Assembly (NCBI GenBank): GCA_019246575.1
Contig: JAFAQG010001005.1
Coordinates: forward strand, 1-5,101
DNA from: Acidobacteriaceae bacterium
GTDB taxonomy: Bacteria; Acidobacteriota; Terriglobia; Bryobacterales; Bryobacteraceae
Direction of reading: 5' to 3'
DNA length: 5,101 nucleotides
Under the pieces are notes generated by a model. That model saw only the letters and a list, made by a program, of their open reading frames with translations, searched no databases and had not been told where the DNA came from. Numbering within the stretch: position 1 is the first letter of the stretch; the number at the start of each line of letters is the position of its first letter. Both the position numbers and the translations under genes were made by a program. Positions 1-5,101 of the stretch are shown here, in pieces.

Positions 1-1
1 G

Positions 2-241
2 GGATCGGGAATTAGCCAGTTGAACGCAGGGACGGGCAAAAATTTCCATCCTCTCGAACACTTAATAATTCGATTGGAGCTGAGAGCAGAAAACGTACTG
101 AACCATCCGAATTGGTCAGAACCAGGACTGAATATCAGTGCGACTTCACAAGCCGGTGTAATTACCGGCGTCGGTGGAGTTAATCAATTTGATTCACCAG
201 GCATGCGGTTCTTGCGGTATGGCGCTCGCATCGAGTGGTAG
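2..241 (+). CDS. TonB-dependent receptor, C-terminal end (5' partial)
   Basis: The reading frame is open from the left edge to TAG at 239-241 and gives the last 79 residues of a protein whose start lies outside the window. The pattern R-x-E-x-x-NVLNHPNW, then an AGVITGVGG loop, then a final strand FLRYGARIEW, is the usual ending of Oar-like TonB-dependent outer-membrane receptors in Acidobacteria: the last two beta-strands of the 22-stranded barrel, closing on an aromatic residue as barrel-assembly substrates do. An internal TTG at 20 is not a credible start because the homology-like reading runs through it. Family knowledge: such receptors import bulky nutrients with energy from TonB-ExbB-ExbD. 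The substrate cannot be told from this piece. It is not the same gene as the receptor pieces further right, since it has its own stop codon. Confidence 0.75.
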   Translation, partial: GSGISQLNAGTGKNFHPLEHLIIRLELRAENVLNHPNWSEPGLNISATSQAGVITGVGGVNQFDSPGMRFLRYGARIEW

Positions 242-527
242 GAAGGCGAGAACGCACGCGATGATTGAATTCGATCACTCAGGCTCTCGGAAACATAAAC
301 GCGATCAGCTGCCTACCACGAAAGCTGCCTAAGCGATTAGTCCTGTGAAGTCCGCCACGCTTCCTCAATTTCGCGTCGGCGTGATCCGTCCACGATCCGA
401 CTGGGCAGGAGCATCGCGATGCACCAACATGGTCGGCAATCCATCAGCGTTTGACGCGGATCGGTCCTGAGAAGTCCTCTTCTCATCTCATCTATAATCC
501 ATTTGGGATCCCGGTCAGGCGTAAATC
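242..527. other. Intergenic stretch without a recognised gene
   Basis: No frame on either strand gives a convincing protein here. Small features seen: a 9-base direct repeat AGCTGCCTA at 307-315 and 323-331, a perfect 12-base palindrome GCATCGCGATGC at 411-422, and a TATAAT hexamer at 493-498. No tRNA-like cloverleaf or terminator with a U-tract was seen after the receptor stop at 241. Confidence 0.5.
493..498 (+). promoter_or_regulatory. Candidate -10 box (TATAAT)
   Basis: A perfect TATAAT lies 29 bases before the GTG at 528, which would give a leader of roughly 23 bases. There is no good -35 at 16-18 bases spacing; the nearest TTGACG (451-456) is 36 bases upstream of the box and therefore too far. 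It is a possible promoter for the small split gene downstream, supported by the -10 element alone. Confidence 0.28.
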
Positions 528-837
528 GTGGCGGCCAAATCGGAGAAGGACCAACTTTCTCGGCAAGTTGCCGATCTACGAACTGCCTTCGACTTGGCTC
601 TTTCCGATAAGCGAAAGTACCCGGTGGCAGAGTTCAATGCCTTCGTGGAAAGCGTGCGCGGGTACATCAAGATCACGGGCTGGCGACCGCATGGTACATA
701 AGAGCGTTGTACAGGCTGTGAACGGCCTCAGGGAATTCTTGCAAGCGGAACGGAAGCGGATTCCTGGGAATATCTTGTTTGAAGCGGACAGACTTGAATG
801 CCAGCTTTTCGATGGCGACGAGCCTCCTGGGCTGTAA
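528..837 (+). pseudogene. Small hypothetical protein, ~102 aa, split by a frameshift
   Basis: Two overlapping frames make one sensible protein. The first runs from GTG 528 (in-frame TAA at 522-524; weak AGG at 517-519 with 8 bases spacing) through a charged, coiled-coil-like N-terminus (KSEKDQLSRQVADLRTAFDL), then RKYPVAEFNAFVESVRGYI, and stops at TAA 699-701. The other, one base further on, continues DRMVHKSVVQAVNGLREFLQ, then ERKRIPGN, then EADRLECQLFDGDEPPGL, to TAA 835-837. Dropping one base, for example the T in GGCTGGC near 681, joins them into about 102 residues with a natural sequence on both sides. I associate proteins ending in GDEPPGL with acidobacterial hypothetical proteins, but this is recollection, not a search. 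There are no membrane segments, no signal peptide and no known catalytic motif; function unknown. The indel may be real or a sequencing error. Confidence 0.5.
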
Positions 838-847
838 ATTTGCTTTC

Positions 848-878
848 CCGATCATGCCGGTTAAACGGGCGTGATCGG
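848..878 (+). terminator. Strong hairpin after the small split gene (possible terminator)
   Basis: CCGATCATGCC and GGCGTGATCGG pair as an 11-bp stem with one G-U, around a 9-base loop that can itself pair partly. It starts 10 bases after the TAA at 835-837. No U-tract follows, so it is not a classical intrinsic terminator; it could stabilise a 3' end or mark the edge of a rearrangement, because receptor coding begins directly after it. Confidence 0.35.
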
Positions 879-1636
879 TCTATGCTTGCCGACCAGGGCG
901 GATCTATCTTTCGTGATGCCGCGCGGGAGGCCAATCTCAACCTAGCCGACTTCCCGTCAACTTGGATTCGTAAACAGTGGGCCGCGAATTCGATTACGGA
1001 GAAGCGACGTACGACCGCACGCATGTCGTCGCGATTAACTATATGTGGGATATCCCCAAGGCAAGCCGGCTCGTGAACAATCTCATCGTCAAAAGGGTTC
1101 TGGATGACTGGCAACTCGCCGGCATCGCGCGATTTGCGAGCGGAGCTCCGCTAAGCATCAAAGGAATCGTGCTTGGCACAGGTGCGATCAACGGCGGTAC
1201 GGATCTGACGGGCGGCGGCGACGGCTGGCGTCCGGCCCTGATCGGAAATCCGAACCTACCCGGTGACAAGAGGACGGTCGAAGAGTACTTCAATACAGCG
1301 GCATTTGCGCCGCCTATAACCGCGCCCTGTTCGGCTGCGTCGCTCGCTTCAGGAACTTGCTTCCTCGGCAACACTCCCGCGACGTGGGGCCGCGGCCCCG
1401 GAATTCACAACTGGAATATCGGATTGTATAAGAACATTCCAATCCGCGAACGCGTGACAATGAGATTCAGAGCTGAAGCCTACAACGCGTTCAATCACAC
1501 GCAATTCAGCACCGTTGATACGACCCCGAAATGGAATCTCCCCGGCGGCACTCTCGCAACAGGCACCCAGTTCGGCCAGGTGACCGCGGCTCGCGATCCT
1601 CGCATTCTGCAGTTTGCTGTTCGCGTCGAATTCTAA
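879..1636 (+). pseudogene. TonB-dependent receptor, C-terminal part lacking its 5' region
   Basis: The secure part is 977-1636 (219 residues, TAA 1634-1636). It contains YDRTHVVAINYMWDIPK, then DDWQLAGIARFASGAPLSI, then a long extracellular loop, then a GPGIHNWNIGLYKNIPI strand, then MRFRAEAYNAFNHTQFS, and a final strand ILQFAVRVEF. These are standard landmarks of the last third of the barrel in acidobacterial Oar-like receptors. The GTG at 977 is not a believable start: there is no Shine-Dalgarno, no signal peptide, and it falls inside a barrel repeat. Restoring one G in the GGG run at 978-980 joins this frame to an upstream open frame (LADQGG to IRKQW, about 885-980) that reads on smoothly into GREFDYGEATYDRTH. 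Beyond about 879 the reading meets the hairpin and the preceding gene, so 700 or more residues usual for the family are absent. It is either a truncated relic or a chimeric join. Confidence 0.6.
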
Positions 1637-1817
1637 TCGCAGGGGCGTCCTTCCGTCCAACGACGGGATCTTGCCGCTTGCGTGGATCCGAGAATCTCGA
1701 CCTCCACCAGCCTGCTATGCAGGGACGCGCCCTTGAGCGGCTGACGACGTATCCGACCCCAAGGCTCTATCGCTATGATGAGGTGAAGTTCATGCCCAAT
1801 TCGCAAGGAGTCTTTAT
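1637..1817. other. Leader region upstream of the LacI-type gene
   Basis: There are 181 bases without coding signal. A small hairpin (CCGTC-CAAC-GACGG, 1653-1666) lies 17 bases after the receptor stop and could help end that transcript, but it has only 5 bp and no U-tract. An 11-base near-palindrome CGAGAATCTCG is at 1689-1699. I could not find a convincing -35/-10 pair, nor a copy of the CpG-centred palindrome seen downstream at 2983-2998, so autoregulation through that motif is not supported. Confidence 0.4.
1805..1810 (+). promoter_or_regulatory. Ribosome binding site that fixes the TTG start at 1818
   Basis: AAGGAG ends 7 bases before TTG 1818, near the ideal spacing. The in-frame GTG 1824 and ATG 1830 would have 13 and 19 bases, so the rare TTG is the best start. 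It also restores the typical MAVRMKDIA opening of LacI-family proteins. Confidence 0.7.
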
Positions 1818-2831
1818 TTGGCCGTGCGCATGAAAGATATCGCCGACGACCTCGGCGTATCTTTGATGACGGTCTCGAAAGCTCTGCGCGGGCATCTCGA
1901 TATCAGCGAAGACACTCGTGAGCGTGTATTGCGCCGCGCTCGGGAGCTCAGATACCAGCCCAATTGGGTTGCCCGCAGCCTGGCCACACGCCGCACATAC
2001 ATGGTCGGGCTCGTCATTCCCGACCTGATGCATTCGTTTTTCCCGGAGGTTGCAACCGGTCTTAGCAAAGCACTTTCGTCCAGGGGTTATCAAATCGTCC
2101 TTGCCAATTCCGACGAAGATGGCGAGATCGAGAGACGGGAAATCGAGACGCTGCTTGCGCGCAGTGTCGATGGTCTTGTGATTGCGTCCGCGCTAAAAGA
2201 CTGGAAGAAGGGAATGCCCTCCGCTTTAAACTCGGGCAAAGTTCCCTACGTACTCATCGACCGCATGCCTCCACGCATGAAGGTCAACTATGTAGGCACG
2301 CGGGACGAGGAAGTCGGGGAGCTTGCGACTAAGCACCTTATTGAGCAAGGCTGCACGCGATTGGCTCACATCAGGGGGCCGGAGACGCCAAACAGTTTCC
2401 GGCGCATGGAAGGTTTTCAGGCCGCTCTCGAAGGCAGCGGACGGACTTACTCGAGTCAGATGGTCGCCGTTGGTGGTCGCGACGATACTGGAGGTTATCA
2501 GGCCATGAGGAAGCTGCTCGATATGAAGAACCCGCCCGAGGGCGTTTTCTGCTATAACGACCCGGTCGCCGCCGGGGCCCTGCGCGCCATACTCGAGGCA
2601 AAGTTCCGCGTGCCGCAGGACATCGCGGTTATCGGCGCCGGCAATATCCATTACTCCGACTTGCTGCGCATTCCACTTTCGACCGTCGATCAGGGTAGTT
2701 CCGTCATCGGAGAAACGGCGGGCGCTATTCTCATCGAGTGCATGGCGGGGAAGGTTCCACCTGCTCCGAAGCGCGTTCTGCTTGCGCCCCGGTTGATCGT
2801 TCGCGAATCAAGCTGTCGAAAGGGCTGCTAG
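1818..2831 (+). CDS. LacI-family transcriptional regulator, 337 aa
   Basis: Full-length LacI/GalR-type repressor. Residues 6-25 form the helix-turn-helix (KDIADDLGVSLMTVSKALRG); the positions equivalent to the LacI specificity residues Y17, Q18 and R22 are L16, M17 and K21. Residues 47-58 (QPNWVARSLATR) are the hinge helix, with L55 as the leucine that in this family wedges into the central CpG of the operator. From residue 61 (YMVGLVIPD) follows the periplasmic-binding-protein-like effector domain, including NSDEDGE, RGPETPNSFRRMEGF with the conserved Arg before GF, FCYNDPVAAGALRA, and IPLSTVDQ before the C-terminal helix. Length and domain order are normal and the frame is intact, unlike its neighbours. 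It lies 221 bases upstream of a receptor whose promoter carries a CpG-centred palindrome, so local repression of that receptor is the natural inference. The ligand is probably a sugar by family analogy and is otherwise unknown. Confidence 0.93.
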   Translation: MAVRMKDIADDLGVSLMTVSKALRGHLDISEDTRERVLRRARELRYQPNWVARSLATRRTYMVGLVIPDLMHSFFPEVATGLSKALSSRGYQIVLANSDEDGEIERREIETLLARSVDGLVIASALKDWKKGMPSALNSGKVPYVLIDRMPPRMKVNYVGTRDEEVGELATKHLIEQGCTRLAHIRGPETPNSFRRMEGFQAALEGSGRTYSSQMVAVGGRDDTGGYQAMRKLLDMKNPPEGVFCYNDPVAAGALRAILEAKFRVPQDIAVIGAGNIHYSDLLRIPLSTVDQGSSVIGETAGAILIECMAGKVPPAPKRVLLAPRLIVRESSCRKGC

Positions 2832-2910
2832 AGTTTCGACGCGTGAGATAAACCGTCGATGCGTCCAGTAAGTTCGCCTCTCACTCCTGAGCTGATTCAA
2901 TCATCCACTT

Positions 2911-2930
2911 GCCTTGGCGGCGAGCCAGGC
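2911..2930 (+). terminator. Weak hairpin downstream of the LacI-type gene
   Basis: GCCTTGGC and GCCAGGC pair as 7 bp with one bulged T around a 5-base loop, 79 bases after the TAG at 2829-2831. No U-tract follows. A possible but unproven end of the repressor transcript before the receptor promoter. Confidence 0.2.
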
Positions 2931-2969
2931 GACACGTCACGCGCAGCGTCATACGAATTCGCAGCCGCA

Positions 2970-2998
2970 TTGACATTGGTCCACTGTAGCGCTACAGT
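2970..2998 (+). promoter_or_regulatory. Sigma-70-type promoter of the downstream receptor
   Basis: A consensus -35 TTGACA (2970-2975), a 17-base spacer and TACAGT (2993-2998, 4 of 6 to TATAAT) make a well-spaced housekeeping promoter. Transcription would start near 3005, giving a leader of about 48 bases before ATG 3053. The palindromic operator overlaps the spacer and the whole -10 box. Confidence 0.65.
2983..2998. promoter_or_regulatory. Perfect 16-bp palindromic operator, CpG-centred
   Basis: ACTGTAGCGCTACAGT is identical to its own reverse complement, with CG exactly at the centre (2990/2991). LacI-family operators are typically even palindromes of 14-20 bp with a central CpG that accepts the hinge-helix leucine, and the core TGTAGCGCTACA has that form. 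Its place across the spacer and -10 box predicts repression by blocking RNA polymerase. The LacI-type protein encoded just upstream is the obvious candidate ligand. The palindrome is seen directly; the pairing with this regulator is inferred. Confidence 0.7.
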
Positions 2999-3039
2999 TA
3001 ACCTCAACACCCAGTACACGCCGTCTGGATGTTGCTTGG

Positions 3040-3045
3040 AAAGGG
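3040..3045 (+). promoter_or_regulatory. Ribosome binding site for the receptor start at 3053
   Basis: AAGGGG (within GGAAAGGGG, 3038-3045) ends 7 bases before ATG 3053. The earlier in-frame ATG 3029 has no such site and would put eight extra residues ahead of the signal peptide, so 3053 is preferred. Confidence 0.6.
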
Positions 3046-3052
3046 GCCCACC

Positions 3053-3334
3053 ATGCCGCGTTACCTTGCGCTCTTTACTTGTCTCTTCCTCCCGGCCGCC
3101 GCCGCCGCACAATCCGTTACAGGGTCTATCACCGGCTCGGTCAGCGATATCTCGGGAGCGCCTGTCTCCGACGCCGCCGTCAAGCTGACGTCCGAAGCCA
3201 CCGCTGCCACTCGCTCCGCCACTACGGACGAGCGCGGCAGCTTCACCTTCAGCGCCGTCAGCCCCGGCGTTTACTCCATCACCGTCGATCGTCCCGGGTT
3301 CAAGACCTTCGAAAAAACGCACATCGAATTAACG
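3053..3334 (+). CDS. Receptor piece 1: signal peptide and carboxypeptidase-regulatory-like domain
   Basis: Ninety-four residues from ATG 3053. Residues 1-19 look like a Sec signal peptide: one Arg, a hydrophobic stretch YLALFTCLFL, then PAAAAA with cleavage likely before QSVTG. Residues about 23-94 form the beta-sandwich typical of Oar-like receptors: TGSVSDISGAPVSDAAVKLT, then TTDERGSFTFSAVSPGVYSI, then VDRPGFKTFEKTHIELT. After T94 the frame becomes unnatural (PATISPSAMSSS and so on to a stop near 3490), while the frame one base back resumes with AGDNLAVGN. Restoring one G at about 3334 gives ELTAGDNLAVGN. Confidence 0.85.
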
Positions 3335-3882
3335 CCGGCGACAATCTCGCCGTCGGCAATGTCAAGCTCGAAGTCGGGTCTCAAAAGACCCTGGTCGAAG
3401 TCACCGCCCAGGGGTCCAATGTCCAGACCGCGAGTGGCGAGCGCTCCGGCATTATTACCAGCCAGGAGATCCAGCAACTCACTGGCCTGAACCGCGACTT
3501 TACGCAATTCGCCGAATTACAGCCCGGAGTTGTTGTCAATGTCGGCGCCGATGTCCAAACCTTCACCGGCAACACAACGCTAAATGTCCTCGGCGGTCGC
3601 ACCACGAACAACAACATCGCCATAGACGGCATCTCTGCCCTGAACAGCAATGGAGGCAACACCAACACCACCGTCAGCCTCGACGGCGTCCAAACTGTGG
3701 ATGTCAAGGTCAGTAACTTCGATGCCGAGTACGGCCGCAACTCGGGCGCTACTGTCCTTGCCGTCACTAAAAGCGGTACCCAGCAGTTTCACGGCGCGCT
3801 CTATTACTACGACCGCAACGAAGCCTTCAATGCCAATAACTTCTTCAACAATCTGAAGGGGCTCCCAAGGCAGGAATACCGC
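3335..3882 (+). CDS. Receptor piece 2: TonB box-like segment and plug domain
   Basis: It reads NLAVGNVKLEVGSQKTLVEV, then TAQGSNVQTASGERSGIITS, where KTLVEVTAQ resembles a TonB box. The plug follows: QQLTGLNRDFTQFAELQPGV, LNVLGGRTTNNNIAIDG, VKVSNFDAEYGRNSGATVLA, VTKSGTQQFHGALYYYDRNE and FNANNFFNN. These are the signature blocks of acidobacterial Oar-like receptors, in the normal order and spacing. The frame then breaks after QEYR at about 3882, where the written frame gives SITPAAISAGPS and stops at TGA 3919-3921; restoring one C yields LNYAGGYLGGPVMIPR in the next frame. No start codon or Shine-Dalgarno exists for independent expression. Confidence 0.85.
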
Positions 3883-4199
3883 TCAATTACGCCGGCGGCT
3901 ATCTCGGCGGGCCCGTCATGATTCCGCGCTTATTCAATACTTCGCGCAACAAGTTATTCTTCTTCTTCGATGCGGAAGTCATCGGCGAAAAGCGCCCCAA
4001 ACCCGAACAGGACGTCACCGTTCCCACAGCTTTAGAGCGGCAGGGCAATTTCAGCCAGTCCGGCAAAACCATCAAGGACCCGTCCACCGGGCGCGCGCTC
4101 CCCGGCAACATCATGCAGCCTTCGCAGATCGTCCCTTCCATGCAGAAGTATTTAAATCTGCTGCCGCTGCCGAACTTCACCAACACGGCCATGAGTGCT
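3883..4199 (+). CDS. Receptor piece 3: plug end and first barrel strands
   Basis: The frame gives NYAGGYLGGPVMIPRLFN, then NKLFFFFDAEVIGEKRP, then VPTALERQGNFSQSGKTIKD, then MQKYLNLLPLPNFTNTAMSA, which are usual receptor blocks following the plug. From about 4200 the plus-strand translation (RWPTLVMPSLVL and a stop at 4236-4238) is no longer receptor-like, and the receptor reading moves to the minus strand. The ATG at 3918 is internal to a conserved GPVMIPR block and is not a start. Confidence 0.8.
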
Positions 4200-4590
4200 C
4201 GCTGGCCCACTTTGGTGATGCCCTCGTTGGTCTTGTAAGTGTTCTCGATACCTCGTGAGGGGAAGCGCGAGGCATAAGCCGGATTAGCCGGATTCGAGAC
4301 GCCGCTTCCAAAGGTCGCAGCGGGAACGAGATTGTAGGGGTTAATCGAGGGATTGAATTGCGGGATATCGACTCCGGTTGCCGCGCGGCTTTTGGCCGCG
4401 ACTTCGGCCTGGCTCAACGGAGGGCCGTTTTCGGTGAAGCGTTGAAGACCAAGATTGGCTTCGAGCACGGTGTTGGGACTGAAGATGTGCGTGACAGATA
4501 CATTCGCGGAACGAGTCTGGGCTGTATAGTGGTCCGGCAGCCATCCCCACGAGGAGTTGCCGGCGGAAACCGCTGCGCCCTGCTGGTCTA
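4200..4590 (-). CDS. Receptor piece 4: barrel segment in reverse orientation
   Basis: On the minus strand, reading from about 4590 down to 4208, the translation is receptor-like: QQGAAVSAGNSSWGWLPDHY, then VSVTHIFSPNTVLEANLGLQ, then PPLSQAEVAAKSRAATGVDI, then FNPSINPYNLVPAATF, then ASRFPSRGIENTYKTNEGIT, then KV. In this family that stretch belongs between FTNTAMSA (piece 3) and NFAGAMNFASDS (piece 5), so the order is right but the orientation is flipped. The long minus-strand frame 3899-4759 that contains it is real receptor coding only in this middle part; its two ends are antisense of pieces 3 and 5. The exact junctions are uncertain by about 10 bases. No inverted repeats are visible at the edges. 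Confidence 0.8.
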
Positions 4591-4591
4591 T

Positions 4592-5101
4592 GCGTCGAAC
4601 TTCGCCGGCGCCATGAACTTCGCCTCCGATTCCAAGAACCCGCAGGATACGGGTTACCCGTACAGTAACGCGCTGTTCGGCATTCTTACTTCCTACACCG
4701 AGACCACCACCCGGCCTCCCATGTACGAATTCAATACCGGATTGGATTGGTATGCGCAAGATACCTGGAAAATCAGCCGCAGCCTGACGCTAGATTACGG
4801 CCTTCGCTTCGGCTGGTCCACGCCCTGGCACAGTAATCACAACCAGGAAGCCGGTTTCCTGCCCTGGTTATGGGATCCCCAACAAAGAGTTCAGCTCATC
4901 CAACCCGTCCTGGCGAACGGCAAGCGTATGGGCTTCGACCCCGTCACTCGCCAAATCGTCGCCATCACCGATATCGGCGCCGTTGCTCCCGAAGCCGGCA
5001 ATCCTTACAACGGAATCGTCAACCGGCTTACCAATCCCGGATATCCACGAGGCCTACGCTATACCGATGGAATTAAAACCATGCCTCGTCTCAGCTTTGC
5101 G
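4592..5101 (+). CDS. Receptor piece 5: mid-barrel segment, open at the right edge
   Basis: The plus-strand frame from GCG 4592 is open to the window end (170 residues). Landmarks: ASNFAGAMNFASDSKNPQDT, GYPYSNALFGILTSYTETTT, then YEFNTGLDWYAQDTWKISRS, then LTLDYGLRFGWSTPW, FLPWLWDPQQRVQLIQP, NPYNGIVNRL and MPRLSFA. The blocks AQDTWKISRSLTLDYGLRF and the PRLSFA region are standard barrel signatures of Oar-like receptors. It has no stop codon in the window and no start of its own; it belongs to the gene that begins at 3053. Confidence 0.88.

Larger units (their letters stand above)
3053..5101 (+). pseudogene. Oar-like TonB-dependent receptor, frameshifted, internally inverted, 3' partial
   Basis: Composite of all pieces of one outer-membrane receptor gene. 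Order: signal peptide and carboxypeptidase-regulatory-like domain (3053-3334), plug domain (3335-3882), first barrel strands (3883-4199), a flipped barrel piece coded on the minus strand (about 4200-4590), then more barrel on the plus strand (about 4592-5101) running off the edge. Two one-base losses are needed to join the first three pieces. The pieces sum to roughly 680 residues, while this family usually has about 1000-1200, so the last barrel strands lie outside the window. Role by family: active uptake across the outer membrane, driven by TonB; substrate unknown. The promoter and operator directly upstream indicate control by the neighbouring LacI-type repressor. As written the gene cannot make a receptor. 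Whether that is biology or an assembly fault cannot be decided from this sequence alone. Confidence 0.8.

Noticed and set aside
307..331. Direct repeat AGCTGCCTA (two copies, 16-base period) as a repeat array or iteron
   Set aside because: Only two copies of 9 bases with no further periodicity; not distinguishable from chance.
411..422. Perfect palindrome GCATCGCGATGC as an operator
   Set aside because: Only 12 bp, centre is GC and not the CpG step expected for LacI-type sites, and no promoter is attached; short palindromes like this arise by chance.
451..837. A 128-aa plus-strand ORF starting at TTG 451
   Set aside because: Only the last 48 or so residues look like protein; the earlier part is out of frame with the better coding reading that begins at GTG 528.
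728..1114. Minus-strand 128-aa ORF
   Set aside because: It lies antisense to the small split gene and receptor fragment, with Arg/Ser/Ala-rich composition and no recognisable domain or ribosome binding site.
2226..2651. Minus-strand 141-aa ORF inside the LacI-type gene
   Set aside because: Shadow of a well-supported full-length gene, with no independent signals.
2897..3322. Minus-strand 141-aa Gly-rich ORF over the promoter and receptor start
   Set aside because: Its composition is that of the antisense of the signal peptide and beta-sandwich domain, and it would cover the well-supported promoter and operator.
3329..3340. Programmed ribosomal frameshifting in the receptor
   Set aside because: No slippery heptamer or convincing downstream structure was seen, a second unrelated break exists near 3882, and the family is normally read in one frame.
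4200..4590. Insertion sequence or integron-like element causing the inversion
   Set aside because: The flipped DNA is receptor coding sequence itself, with no transposase, terminal inverted repeats or target duplication visible.
3899..4759. A 286-aa minus-strand ORF as a separate gene
   Set aside because: Only its middle (about 4208-4590) is receptor-like; both ends are antisense of plus-strand receptor coding, and there is no start signal. It is explained by the inverted segment.

Overview
The window most likely comes from an uncultured or draft-sequenced acidobacterium of the Solibacter/Bryobacter type. That inference rests on three pieces of Oar-like TonB-dependent receptors (carboxypeptidase-regulatory-like N-terminal domain, NSGA/VTKSGT/FHG/ANNFFNN plug signatures, C-terminal strands ending in W or F) packed around a LacI-family regulator in moderately GC-rich DNA. 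No rRNA, tRNA, CRISPR array, transposase or recombinase is visible.

Layout. Bases 2-241 are the 3' end of a first TonB-dependent receptor that enters from the left. Bases 242-527 hold no gene, apart from a candidate -10 box. Bases 528-837 read as a small protein of about 102 residues split by one frameshift. A strong hairpin (848-878) separates it from the 3' part of a second receptor (about 879-1636), which has no 5' portion and probably one frameshift near 978. After 181 non-coding bases comes an intact 337-residue LacI-family repressor (1818-2831; TTG start with a good Shine-Dalgarno). The 221-base gap that follows holds the clearest regulatory site of the window: TTGACA, a 17-base spacer and TACAGT, with a perfect 16-bp palindrome centred on CpG lying over the spacer and -10 box. 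It drives a third receptor (ATG 3053) that runs off the right edge.

The third receptor is not readable as one ORF. It has apparent one-base losses near 3334 and 3882, and about 390 bases (roughly 4200-4590) lie in reverse orientation inside it, with receptor coding on the minus strand there and on the plus strand either side. Protein sequence expected at both edges of the flipped piece seems to be missing. This is either a real rearrangement in a decayed gene or, more likely, an assembly or amplification chimera.

How the parts fit: the simplest reading is a nutrient-uptake locus in which the LacI-type protein binds the CpG-centred palindrome and represses the adjacent outer-membrane receptor until a ligand, probably a sugar, releases it. 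The substrate cannot be read from the sequence. I see no convincing new biological system. The most informative points are the operator/promoter and the inverted segment.
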